DNA of 64,000 nt from Thiemannella venezuelensis (GCF_014203605.1 NZ_JACHJJ010000001.1:558001-622000), one strand, 5' to 3'; positions 39,172 through 48,995 are shown, counted from the stretch's first letter. Translations and numbers: made by a program. Notes: a model not told the origin generated them from the sequence alone.

Positions 39172-40194
39172 ATGAACGGCGCAACCAAGGTGGGCGCGTA
39201 CGTGCTCGGGCTGGCGGCGGTGTTCGGAGGGGCGCTGGGCGTCGGAAGGGCGGTCGGGCCGGTCGTGCCGGCGGAGGAGGCGAAGGCCGCGGCCTCCCAC
39301 GGCGCGGGTCACGCCTCCGCGGGCCCGGCAGGGGGGAGCGGAGGCGTGGAGGGCCCGGCGGTCCCCGGCGGGCTCCAGGTCTCGGCGGCGGGATACACGC
39401 TGGTGCCCCGGACCGACCTCGTCGAGCCGGGCAAGGCCGTGGACTTCCGCTTCTCGGTGCTCGGACCCGACGGCCGGCCGGTGACCCGCTTCACCCCCCA
39501 GCACGAGAAGAGGCTGCACTTCATCGTGGTCCGCCGGGACCTGACCGGGTTCCAGCACCTGCACCCCGAGGAGGAGGGCGACGGGATCTGGTCGGTCCCG
39601 CTGACCCTGCCCGAGGCGGGCGAGTACCGGGCCTTCGCCGACTTCGCCCCGGAGGGGGCGGGCGGGATGACGCTCGGCATGGACCTGTCGGCCCCCGGCG
39701 ACTACCGGCCCGCGCCGCTCGCCGCGCCGGTCCGCACCGCCGCCGTGGACGGCTACACGGTCGCCCTCGCCGGAGACCTGGCCCCCGGGCGGACGAGCAG
39801 GCTCACGCTCTCGGTGAGCAAGGACGGCAAGCCGGTCACCGACCTGGAGCCCTACCTCGGCGCCTACGGCCACCTGGTCGCGCTGCGCGACGGGGACCTG
39901 GCCTACCTGCACGTCCACCCGGACGGCGAGCCCGGCGACGGGCGGACCGCCTCCGGTCCCGGCATCACCTTCCACACCGAGGTGCCCAGCGCGGGGGCCT
40001 ACCGCCTCTTCCTGGACTTCAAGCACGGCGGCACCGTGCGGACCGCGGAGTTCACCGCGACCGCGGGGGGAGCGACGGTCCTGCCCGGGGGAGGGGACGC
40101 CCCGGAGGCGGGCAGGGGCTCCGATCCGGAGGAGAAGGTCCCGGCGGATCCGTCCCCGGCGAAGTCGCACAACCCCGACGACCACACCCACTGA
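39172..40194 (+). CDS. exported His-rich protein of the copper operon
   Basis: 340 aa from ATG 39172, with GGGGAGGG upstream. A signal or anchor segment occupies residues ~5-30. A histidine-rich spacer with GHASAGPAGG follows, then two beta-rich modules. Each module carries His motifs: KRLHFIVVRRDLTGFQHLHP, and YGHLVALRDGDLAYLHVHPDG. The C-terminal end is polar with HNPDDHTH. The His clusters suggest extracytoplasmic metal binding (inference). The palindromic CsoR-like site upstream and copZ-copA downstream tie it to copper handling. I do not recognise a named family with confidence. Confidence 0.8.
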   Translation: MNGATKVGAYVLGLAAVFGGALGVGRAVGPVVPAEEAKAAASHGAGHASAGPAGGSGGVEGPAVPGGLQVSAAGYTLVPRTDLVEPGKAVDFRFSVLGPDGRPVTRFTPQHEKRLHFIVVRRDLTGFQHLHPEEEGDGIWSVPLTLPEAGEYRAFADFAPEGAGGMTLGMDLSAPGDYRPAPLAAPVRTAAVDGYTVALAGDLAPGRTSRLTLSVSKDGKPVTDLEPYLGAYGHLVALRDGDLAYLHVHPDGEPGDGRTASGPGITFHTEVPSAGAYRLFLDFKHGGTVRTAEFTATAGGATVLPGGGDAPEAGRGSDPEEKVPADPSPAKSHNPDDHTH

Positions 40195-40201
40195 CCAGGA
40201 A

Positions 40202-40218
40202 ATACCCTACGGGGGTTG
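40202..40218. promoter_or_regulatory. CsoR-type copper operator 3
   Basis: ATACCC-TAC-GGGGGTTG, a degenerate copy of the copper palindrome eight bases after the stop of the exported protein gene and upstream of copZ. It suggests a second, internal copper-responsive promoter. Confidence 0.55.
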
Positions 40219-40333
40219 AGTGTTCGTCGCGGTGGAGGGCCGTCGGCCGCGTCCGCCGCGCGGAGCACCACCCGCCGGAACCCGTCCAGCGGGGCTCCCG
40301 GAGCCCCGGACGACCGACAGAGAGGCGAGAGCC

Positions 40334-40603
40334 ATGACCGTCACCACCTACCGCGTCGAGGGCATGACCTGCGGCCACTGCGTCAGCTCGGTCACCGCCG
40401 AGGTGAGCAGGGTCGAGGGCGTGACCGCGGTGGAGGTCGACCTGACCGCCAAGCTGGTCACCGTGACCAGCGGCGCCCCGCTCGACGACGCCGCCGTGGG
40501 CGCCGCGGTGGACGAGGCCGGCTACGAGCTGGCAGGCAGGGCCGAGGCCCCGGCCGGGGCGGCCGGGACCGGCGCGTGCTGCGGCTCGGGCGGCTGCTCC
40601 TGA
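40334..40603 (+). CDS. copZ: copper chaperone CopZ-like heavy-metal-associated protein
   Basis: 89 aa from ATG 40334 (MTVTTYRVEG). A single HMA domain carries the Cu(I)-binding motif GMTCGHCVSSV. After the normal fold a short linker (AEAPAGAAG) leads to an extra Cys tail, GACCGSGGCS, with three more cysteines. It delivers Cu(I) to CopA by family analogy. It lies 63 bp before copA. Confidence 0.92.
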   Translation: MTVTTYRVEGMTCGHCVSSVTAEVSRVEGVTAVEVDLTAKLVTVTSGAPLDDAAVGAAVDEAGYELAGRAEAPAGAAGTGACCGSGGCS

Positions 40604-40666
40604 GCCCCGATTACCCCTCGCGGCTCCGGGCCGCGCACCATTGAGAGACGAACAACGGGAGAAGCG

Positions 40667-42886
<2,220 letters not shown>

Positions 42887-42900
42887 GCCCCCGCGGACAG

Positions 42901-42926
42901 GCCCCCGCACCGCCCGGTGCGAGGGC
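42901..42926 (+). terminator. hairpin terminator after copA
   Basis: A ten-base stem with one mismatch, GCCCCCGCAC (42901-42910) with GTGCGAGGGC (42917-42926), loop CGCCCG. Confidence 0.65.
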
Positions 42927-42975
42927 CCGCGACGAGGCTCCGGATCCCGCGGACGAATCCCCGGGATCCGGGGCC

Positions 42976-43677
42976 TCACGCTGTCCGGGTGCGCTCCACC
43001 CCGCCTCTGGCCAGGAGCCAGACCATGAACACGACCTCGCCCACGAAGGTGAACACGGCCGCGCCGAGTGAGAGGTCCGGGACGAGGAGCGCGCCGAGGC
43101 TGTCCACGAGGTAGCCGAGCCCCGCGATCGCGAGGAGGACGCCCAGCGGCCTGGGGACATGACCCGACCGGTATGCCAGGTACCCCAGGAGCACCAGGTG
43201 GAGGCCGAAGAGGCTCAGGCCGGCGTCCCAGATCTCGTGGAAGGCGTCGATCTTCATCAGCGCCTCGGCGTGCAAGCGGTCCGCGGTGTCCGCCCGCGGG
43301 TGCCCGGCGGCGTCGAGGAGGGGCGGCACTCCGGCGAGCTGGGCGATCGCGACGGTGAACACCCCCGCGTACACCGCCCTGAGCCAGGCGGCGAGAGTGG
43401 CGACGCCTTCGTGGACCGGCCTGAAGAAGACCATGAGCGCCCAGGCCGCGATCACGTCGAGGATGGCGACGAGGAGGAGGCCGGCCACGCCGTAGCGGAA
43501 GAGCCCTTCCGACCCGCGTACGGCCTGCGCGGTCCTCTCCGCGTCTCCCTCGGTGACGAGGTTCTCCACGACGCCGAAATTGGCGAGGCCCGCCAGGACG
43601 GCCATCGCCACGAGGGCGATCCCCGCGACCAGGGCGACCCCCCGAACGGGCTGGTCCGTTGTCCTCGACATGGTCAT
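42976..43677 (-). CDS. DUF4386-family membrane protein
   Basis: 233 aa from ATG 43677 (MTMSRTTDQPVRG), with GGGGAGA upstream. It has six or so hydrophobic helices with the family sequence GVALVAGIALVAMAVLAGLANFG and later AIAQLAGVPPLLDAAG. The function of DUF4386 proteins is unknown. It sits behind a 14-bp palindrome that may be an operator, and no regulator gene adjoins. Confidence 0.85.
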   Translation of the reverse strand: MTMSRTTDQPVRGVALVAGIALVAMAVLAGLANFGVVENLVTEGDAERTAQAVRGSEGLFRYGVAGLLLVAILDVIAAWALMVFFRPVHEGVATLAAWLRAVYAGVFTVAIAQLAGVPPLLDAAGHPRADTADRLHAEALMKIDAFHEIWDAGLSLFGLHLVLLGYLAYRSGHVPRPLGVLLAIAGLGYLVDSLGALLVPDLSLGAAVFTFVGEVVFMVWLLARGGVERTRTA

Positions 43678-43768
43678 GTTCTCTCCCCTGGGTGATCGCG
43701 GGGCGGCGGCATCGGGCGCAGGGCGACGGGTGTCATGGCTGCCGGACCCGGGATGTACAGAATGTTTG

Positions 43769-43782
43769 ACATTGACCAATGT
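43769..43782. promoter_or_regulatory. 14-bp palindrome upstream of the DUF4386 gene
   Basis: ACATTG-AC-CAATGT, perfect six-base arms, within an AT-rich stretch about 90 bp upstream of the start codon. It is likely an operator of a dimeric repressor encoded elsewhere. Confidence 0.6.
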
Positions 43783-43854
43783 AGTGAATCCTTGACGTCA
43801 TGTCTACGATTTTTTACATCACTCGTCCTGCCGTACGACGGCGCGGTCATGCGG

Positions 43855-43878
43855 CCGCTCCCGGGCCTCCGGGAGCGG
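43855..43878 (-). terminator. hairpin terminator after the Pr6Pr gene
   Basis: Perfect ten-base stem CCGCTCCCGG (43855-43864) with CCGGGAGCGG (43869-43878), four-base loop. It lies 40 bp beyond the minus-strand stop, with an AAAAAAT run further on. Confidence 0.65.
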
Positions 43879-43917
43879 GAGGGCGGGTCGCGGCGGAGGC
43901 CGTCCTGCGAGACCCCG

Positions 43918-44553
43918 TCAGGCGGGGACGCGGGATCCGGCCGTACGGGCGGCCAGGCGGTGCAGGGCGACGAGGCCGTAGCCGAGGGCGGCGAAGAAGG
44001 CGGTGAGGACGACGGCCTGGAGGGCGACCCCGTCGTAGCCGAGCCTGTCCACGTCCAGGAACGGGTACGGGTAGCGGCGCTCGGTGCCGGGGTCGAGCAG
44101 GGCGCCGCGGATCAGCGCGAAGACCAGGTAGAGGCCGGGGTAGGCCAGCCAGGTGAGGGGGACGGTCCACGCCGGGCGCAGGGCGCGGTCGAACAGCAGC
44201 CAGTCGGCGACGGCCATGACCGGCGTCACGTAGTGCAGGAGCAGGTTTCCCATGTCGAGCACGTCGTCGCCGCGGCCGTCGGGGAGCATGCCGAGCGGGC
44301 TGGCGCCGTGCATCAGGACGAAGTGGAAGACCAGGCCGGTGATCGAGATGAAGAGGGTGACCGCGCCCTTGAGGACCGCCGAGGGGACCCCGCGCCAGAG
44401 CAGCCAGGCGTAGTAGGCCACCAGCATGACGTTGCTCTGCACGGTGAAGTAGACGGGCGGGCCGAGCGGGTCGGCCGCGGGCCACCAGGTGCAGACGAGC
44501 CCCGCCAGGCCCGCGACGACCAGCACGATCCGATACGCGTTCGTCCCGTTCAC
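43918..44553 (-). CDS. Pr6Pr-family membrane protein
   Basis: 211 aa from GTG 44553 (NGTNAYRIVLVVAG). It has six hydrophobic helices with VYFTVQSNVMLVAYYAWLLW and LHYVTPVMAVADWLLFD, matching the Pr6Pr/FAR-17a-like family. The function in bacteria is unknown. TATGGT lies about ten bases before the GTG, so it may be leaderless. An upstream ATG at 44601 in the same frame is less likely because that N terminus does not fit the family. Confidence 0.8.
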   Translation of the reverse strand: MNGTNAYRIVLVVAGLAGLVCTWWPAADPLGPPVYFTVQSNVMLVAYYAWLLWRGVPSAVLKGAVTLFISITGLVFHFVLMHGASPLGMLPDGRGDDVLDMGNLLLHYVTPVMAVADWLLFDRALRPAWTVPLTWLAYPGLYLVFALIRGALLDPGTERRYPYPFLDVDRLGYDGVALQAVVLTAFFAALGYGLVALHRLAARTAGSRVPA

Positions 44554-44608
44554 GCGCACACCATACTGGCCGGTAATGCATTGAACGGACAGAAGGGGCA
44601 CCGGGTCG

Positions 44609-44634
44609 CCGGCCCCGAGGGGGACCCCGGCCGG
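44609..44634 (-). terminator. hairpin after pyrF
   Basis: CCGGCC (44609-44614) pairs with GGCCGG (44629-44634), with a further G-run/C-run pair inside. It begins six bases after the minus-strand stop. Confidence 0.5.
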
Positions 44635-44639
44635 GCGGG

Positions 44640-45473
44640 TCAGGCGGACAGGTGCGCGCGGGCCTCGTCGTTGAGACGGGCGACCGCGGCCCGCAGGCGG
44701 GCGGGGTCGGGGCCCTCGGCGAGGACGGCCCGGGAGACCGAGGGCAGCACGTCGCGCCGGGCCGCGGCGAACAGGCGGGCGGCGTCGGCGAAGGTGGCGC
44801 CCTGAGCGCCCACGCCGGGGGCGAGGATCGGGCCGCCCAGGCGCTCCACCGGGTAGCCGGGATCGTCCAGGGTGGCGCCGAGCACCACGCCGAACGAGCC
44901 CAGCGGCTCGGCCCCGCGGTTCAGCCCGGCGACGTGGTCCATGATCGCGGCGGCCACGGTCCGCCCGCCGGGGACGGTCGCGAGCTGCACCTCACCCGCC
45001 TCCGGGTTGGAGGTCCTGGCCAGCACGAACAGGCCCGCGCCGTGCGCCAGAGCCGTGTCGATCATCGGCTGGAGCGAGCCGAAGCCCAGGTAGGGGCTGA
45101 CCGTGACGGCGTCGGCCGCCAGAGGGCTGCCCGGGTCGAGGTACGCCTGCGCGTAGGCGGCGGTGGTACTGCCGATGTCACCCCGCTTGGCGTCCATGAC
45201 CACCAGTGCGCCCGCGGCCCGCGCGTCCGCGACCACCGCCTCCAGTACGGCGACGCCCCGGCTGCCGAACCGCTCGAAGAACGCCGACTGCGGCTTGACG
45301 GCCGCGGCCAGGCCCGCCACCGCTTCGGTCGCCGAGCGGGCGAACTTCTCCAGCCCGCCGGGGGAGTCGTCCAGACCCCACGCGCGCAGCAGCGCCGTAC
45401 TCGGATCGATCCCCACGCACAGCGGGCCCCGGCTGTCGATGCGCGACCGCAGCCGCTCTCCAAATGACGTCAC
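44640..45473 (-). CDS. pyrF: orotidine-5'-phosphate decarboxylase, type 2
   Basis: 277 aa. Final step of UMP synthesis. The catalytic Lys-Asp array is in VVMDAKRGDIGSTTAAYAQ. The N terminus has LCVGIDPS and KPQSAFFERFG, and the C-terminal phosphate loop is seen in GPILAPGVGAQG. The length and these motifs place it in the longer actinobacterial/mycobacterial PyrF class. It is not next to other pyr genes here; the D-2-hydroxyacid dehydrogenase gene precedes it by 115 bp. Confidence 0.95.
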   Translation of the reverse strand: MTSFGERLRSRIDSRGPLCVGIDPSTALLRAWGLDDSPGGLEKFARSATEAVAGLAAAVKPQSAFFERFGSRGVAVLEAVVADARAAGALVVMDAKRGDIGSTTAAYAQAYLDPGSPLAADAVTVSPYLGFGSLQPMIDTALAHGAGLFVLARTSNPEAGEVQLATVPGGRTVAAAIMDHVAGLNRGAEPLGSFGVVLGATLDDPGYPVERLGGPILAPGVGAQGATFADAARLFAAARRDVLPSVSRAVLAEGPDPARLRAAVARLNDEARAHLSA

Positions 45474-45588
45474 GACACACCAGGATGCCAGGGGCGGGCC
45501 AGGCGGCGACGCCCCGGGGGCGTGCCGGCGGGCACGGCCGGATCGCGGCGTTCCGAGGCGTTTCGAGGACCCGCCGGTGAGGGGCCGG

Positions 45589-46560
45589 TCAGTTCACGAC
45601 GTCGAGGGGCGGCCTGCCGCCGAGGTGCTCGGACACGTTCTGCACGGCCGCGAGGGCGATGCGGACCACGGCCTCCCGGGTCACCCCTCCGGCGTGCGGG
45701 GAGAGCACGACGTTCGGGGCCTTCAGCAGCCGGAAGCCGGCGCCGGGGGGCTCCGGGTCGTAGACGTCGAGCCCGGCTCCGGCCAGGCGGCCCCGCTCCA
45801 GGGCGTCGGCGAGGGCGTCCTGGTCGACCATCGCGCCCCGGGCGGTGTTCACGACGAACGCGGTCGGCTTGAGCAGGGCCAGCCGGGCGGCGTCGAGCAG
45901 GTTCCGGGTGGAGTCGTTGAGCGAGGCGTGCAGGGTGACGTAGTCGGAGACGCGCAGCAGCTCCTCCAGCGGGAGCCGGCGCGCGCCCAGGCGCTCCTCG
46001 ACCTCCGGAGCGGCGGGGGTGCGGGAGGCGTACACCACGGTCATGCCGAACGCGGCGGCCCGGCGGGCCACCTCCCGGCCGATCGTCCCCAGGCCGACGA
46101 CGCCGAGGGTCTTGCCGGAGAGCTCGGTCAGCGAGCCGCGCAGCCGGGGCAGCGCCCACTCGCCTCCCGCGAGGGCGTTGTGGGCCGGGACGACCTGCTT
46201 GGCCAGGGCGAGCATGAGCGCGAACGCCTGCTCGGCGACGCTGTGCACCTCGGCACCGCTGGAGCCGATGGTGCACACCGGCACGCCGCGCCGCGCGGCC
46301 GCCTCCGTGTCGACGTGCTCGTAGCCGTGGCTGGAGCACTGGACCAGCTCCAGGGCTCCGGCGGCGTCCAGGTGCCCGGCGGTGACGGGGACCAGGGCGG
46401 TGAGGACGACGTGGGCCTCGCGCAGCGCCTCCGGATCCTCGTCGAGGCTCTCCACCACGGTGACCTTCGCCTGTCCGGGGAAGAGGGTGCCGAGCGCGGA
46501 GCCGGCCCGGCGGCCGCCGACATGGGGCGCGACGGCGACCAGAACGTTCTTGAGCGGCAT
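45589..46560 (-). CDS. D-isomer-specific 2-hydroxyacid dehydrogenase
   Basis: 323 aa NAD-dependent dehydrogenase. The Rossmann motif is VVGLGTIGREVARR near residue 150. The catalytic Arg is in VNTARGAMVD, the Glu in VYDPEPPG, and the His in LSPHAGGV. The substrate could be glyoxylate, hydroxypyruvate, phosphoglycerate or a related acid; this cannot be resolved. The gene is 30 bp downstream of the HAD gene on the same strand, so it may belong to the end of that operon. Confidence 0.9.
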   Translation of the reverse strand: MPLKNVLVAVAPHVGGRRAGSALGTLFPGQAKVTVVESLDEDPEALREAHVVLTALVPVTAGHLDAAGALELVQCSSHGYEHVDTEAAARRGVPVCTIGSSGAEVHSVAEQAFALMLALAKQVVPAHNALAGGEWALPRLRGSLTELSGKTLGVVGLGTIGREVARRAAAFGMTVVYASRTPAAPEVEERLGARRLPLEELLRVSDYVTLHASLNDSTRNLLDAARLALLKPTAFVVNTARGAMVDQDALADALERGRLAGAGLDVYDPEPPGAGFRLLKAPNVVLSPHAGGVTREAVVRIALAAVQNVSEHLGGRPPLDVVN

Positions 46561-46589
46561 AGGGGGGCTTTCTGCTGGTCGGGGGGTTG

Positions 46590-47453
46590 CTACGGTGCTT
46601 CGCCGGGACCGCCCGCGGCGCTTCCGGCCGGAGCGGGGGCGGAGATGGTGACGGTGGCCGGGGCCGGGACGGCGGCCGGGGCGGAGAAGGTGACGGACCG
46701 CAGGGCGGCGCCGAGGTCCGCGGCGGTGACCGATCTCCGGACGGCGCCGAGGTCCGGGGCGGTCACGGACCTCCGGACGGCGCCGAGGTCGGGGACGGTC
46801 CAGCGGACGGGGACGTCGCAGGCCCCGGGCGGCCCGGCGGGCCGGGCGGCCCGGGCGCGGTCGACCCAGCAGAAGTCCACGCCGGCCTCCCTCGCGCAGC
46901 CGCCGTCGCTCGCCGGGGAGTCGCCGACCATCAGGGCGGCGTCGGGTTTGGCCCCCAGGAGGGAGAGGGTGTGGTGGAGCAGCGCGCCGTCCGGCTTGCG
47001 CAGGCCGACCTCGGGCGCGATCACGACGTGCTCGAAGAACCTCCCGATGCGCGTGCGGCGGAGCTTGACCCGCTGCACGTCCGCGATGCCGTCGGTCACC
47101 AGGGCCAGCCGGAAGTACCGGGAGAGCCGCCGCAGGGCGCGGTTCGCCTCCGGGAACAGGACGGTGTTGCGGCCCAGGGCTTCTTCGAACGCGGCGGCCA
47201 CCGCCGGTCCGGCGCCCAGCCGGGCCCAGCGCTCCACCCGCAGCTCGGCCAGGTCGATGCGGCGCTCGCGGTAGGCGGTCCAGAGGGGCTCGTTGGCCGC
47301 GTGGAAGTCGCGCAGGAAGGCTCTCAGCTCACCCCGGAAGAACCGGCGGTGGACCTCACGAAGCGCACCGCCCTCGGTCCGGGCGTAGTCGACCACGGTC
47401 CCGTCCAGATCGACCAGCAGGACCCGGTAACGACTCTCCCTCGCCGAGCTCAT
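46590..47453 (-). CDS. HAD-superfamily phosphatase (YjjG-like) with tandem-repeat C terminus
   Basis: 287 aa. Motif I is LLVDLDGTVVDY, motif II LALVTDGIAD, the motif III lysine is in VGLRKPDG and motif IV is MVGDSPASDGG. The helical cap between motifs I and II fits the YjjG/HAD-IA group, which dephosphorylates nucleotides or sugars. The normal end, with a PDLGAVRRS helix, is repeated three times as a 12-residue unit and followed by an Ala/Pro tail, giving ~60 extra residues. The start overlaps the thymidylate-synthase-like gene by 98 bp, unusually long. Third gene of an operon with that gene and a membrane protein. Confidence 0.85.
   Translation of the reverse strand: MSSARESRYRVLLVDLDGTVVDYARTEGGALREVHRRFFRGELRAFLRDFHAANEPLWTAYRERRIDLAELRVERWARLGAGPAVAAAFEEALGRNTVLFPEANRALRRLSRYFRLALVTDGIADVQRVKLRRTRIGRFFEHVVIAPEVGLRKPDGALLHHTLSLLGAKPDAALMVGDSPASDGGCAREAGVDFCWVDRARAARPAGPPGACDVPVRWTVPDLGAVRRSVTAPDLGAVRRSVTAADLGAALRSVTFSAPAAVPAPATVTISAPAPAGSAAGGPGEAP
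46690..46797. repeat. three tandem 36-bp repeats inside the HAD gene
   Basis: Units 46690-46725, 46726-46761 and 46762-46797 each hold GGCGCCGAGGTC and encode a 12-residue unit (PDLGAVRRSVTA type). The frame is kept because the unit is divisible by three. The two left-flanking units are slightly diverged. Confidence 0.85.
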
Positions 47454-48075
47454 CGTGCTCCGACAGCCGGAGGATCTCGTCCACTTTCTCCACGTCCACG
47501 GCGTAGATGTGGGGAACGTCGACGAACACCCTCATTGACCCAATGCCCACCCCGAGATCGTCCGCGACCTCGCACTGGATACTACGCAGCGGGACGTAGT
47601 TCAGGTAGCAGGTGAAGGCGTTCTGCGAGCGGAATGTCGCGGTCATCGTCAGCCGGCCCTCGCGGAGCCGGAAGGCGAGGCCGGTCAGGCAGGGCACCGC
47701 GTCCGGCCGCTCGCCGGGCACGGTCAGCGAGATCCAGCCGCTCTTGCTGTACGGCTTCGCGCGCAGCACGTCGGTGACCCAGCGGAGCTGGTCCACCTCC
47801 AGCAGCCCGCGGAGCCTGCCGCCGTAGCTGTACTTGAACGGCGGCACGACCGCGAGCTCGCTGAACTTGCTGGAGTACAGCGAGATCTTCCCGGGGTCGC
47901 CGTGGGCCTCCAGGACCGGGTCGTCCCAGCCGAGCTCGTCGATCTCGAACAGCACGGCCGGGGCCTCGGTGACCGGTCCCCGGTCGTCGTCGGCGGGCCT
48001 GCCGTACTCCCTCACGTAGCGCATGAGCCAAATCCAGGTCTCCCCACAGGACGTGAATCGGAGGAGGTCTGCCAT
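47356..48075 (-). CDS. thymidylate synthase-like protein
   Basis: 239 aa from ATG 48075, sharing its first base with the stop of the membrane-protein gene (TGATG). The second half follows the thymidylate synthase/dCMP hydroxymethylase pattern. The catalytic Cys context is VPCLTGLAFRLREGRLTM, then FRSQNAF (Arg-Ser of the phosphate site), CYLNY, VPLRSIQCEVA, and VPHIYAVDVEKVDEIL with the HIY motif. The Asp after Arg-Ser in true synthases is Asn here. It is about 25 residues shorter than E. coli ThyA and has a non-standard N terminus. It is therefore unlikely to be the cell's own dTMP synthase. Its place between a membrane protein and a HAD phosphatase suggests a nucleotide-modifying role (inference). 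Confidence 0.8.
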   Translation of the reverse strand: MADLLRFTSCGETWIWLMRYVREYGRPADDDRGPVTEAPAVLFEIDELGWDDPVLEAHGDPGKISLYSSKFSELAVVPPFKYSYGGRLRGLLEVDQLRWVTDVLRAKPYSKSGWISLTVPGERPDAVPCLTGLAFRLREGRLTMTATFRSQNAFTCYLNYVPLRSIQCEVADDLGVGIGSMRVFVDVPHIYAVDVEKVDEILRLSEHDELGEGESLPGPAGRSGRDRGRLRPDRGRCAS

Positions 48076-48779
48076 CAAGTCTCCACGTTGGGGAAATGGA
48101 ACGGGTTCTGCGGGAGTCTGCGCTGGCGCGAGACGTTGGCCCGCACGTAGTAGACGGAGTAGTGGATCGAGGCGATCAGACCGATGATCACCATGAGGAC
48201 GGCCGGGTTGGGCTCCGCCCGGAACAGGCCCAGCGTGCCGACCGCGATGTAGGCGCTGTTCACCAGCGAGAGCATCATCACGTTGATGCCGGGCCAGGCG
48301 AGCGGCGCGTAGGTCTCCGGATAGCGCGGGTCCACCGGGAGGTTCGGGGACCAGCCGAGGGCGGAGAAGTGGTCCTTGAGCTGGACCACGTAGAGCAGCC
48401 GGAAGTTGTTGAGCGCCCGGGCGGTGCGCATGTGCGCGTTGACCGCCTCGATCAGCCGCAGGAACGGCAGCACGCTGAGCAGTCCGAAGGCGACGACCAT
48501 CGCGAACAGGTACTCCGGGATCATCTCCCACGAGGTGAGCGCCACCGGGTCGATCACCTGCGTGCTGGCCAGGGCGATGGCGGCGGCGAAGGGAGCGGCG
48601 AGCAGGCTCATGGAGAGCCTGGTCATCTTGAGGCGCTCGTCCTTGGCGGAGAGGTAGACGTTGTAGGTCCCGGTGAAGTCCGCGGTCACCAGTTGGAGGA
48701 ATTCCTTGGAGTCCACGGGCAGGTTGTCGAGTCTCTCGGGCAGCGACTCCGCGCTCATTCGCGGCAGCATCTTCTTCAT
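48075..48779 (-). CDS. four-helix membrane protein paired with the thymidylate synthase-like protein
   Basis: 234 aa. A charged cytoplasmic N terminus (~55 residues, with KEFLQLVTADFTGTYN) leads to two hydrophobic helices near 58-78 and 88-108. A soluble loop holds DHFSALGWSPNLPVDP. Two more helices near 167-212 end in IHYSVYYVRANVSRQRR. No family recognised. G+C is somewhat below the surroundings. It is the first gene of the operon, and a 17-bp palindrome lies about 85 bp upstream. The membrane partner could anchor or gate an effector response (inference). Confidence 0.75.
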   Translation of the reverse strand: MKKMLPRMSAESLPERLDNLPVDSKEFLQLVTADFTGTYNVYLSAKDERLKMTRLSMSLLAAPFAAAIALASTQVIDPVALTSWEMIPEYLFAMVVAFGLLSVLPFLRLIEAVNAHMRTARALNNFRLLYVVQLKDHFSALGWSPNLPVDPRYPETYAPLAWPGINVMMLSLVNSAYIAVGTLGLFRAEPNPAVLMVIIGLIASIHYSVYYVRANVSRQRRLPQNPFHFPNVET

Positions 48780-48863
48780 CGGGGGCCCAGCCTCGCGGGT
48801 TGGCGAACTTTCCCAGTAAGAAAATTTTGACGCACTTGTCAGCGCGACGCGCGGATTTTACCG

Positions 48864-48880
48864 AGTTATCTTGGATAACT
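48864..48880. promoter_or_regulatory. 17-bp palindrome upstream of the membrane/thymidylate synthase-like operon
   Basis: AGTTATC-TTG-GATAACT, seven-base perfect arms, in an AT-rich stretch ahead of the operon's first gene. Probable operator or promoter element; the binder is unknown. Confidence 0.6.
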
Positions 48881-48995
48881 TTGCCAAGCTCAGAGCCTCT
48901 ATAGGGAGGTTCTGCCAAGAATGAGGATCTTTCACAAAGGGAGAAGGCCGTGGCCCTCTTCCGTGCGCGCCGGACGGCCGTGCGGCCGTACGGGC

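Noticed and set aside
48800-48831. GGGAAAGTTCGCCAA (minus strand) as a second copy of the chitinase palindrome
   Set aside because: Only one arm resembles it (GGAAAGTT). The other arm is not inverted, so similarity is probably chance.
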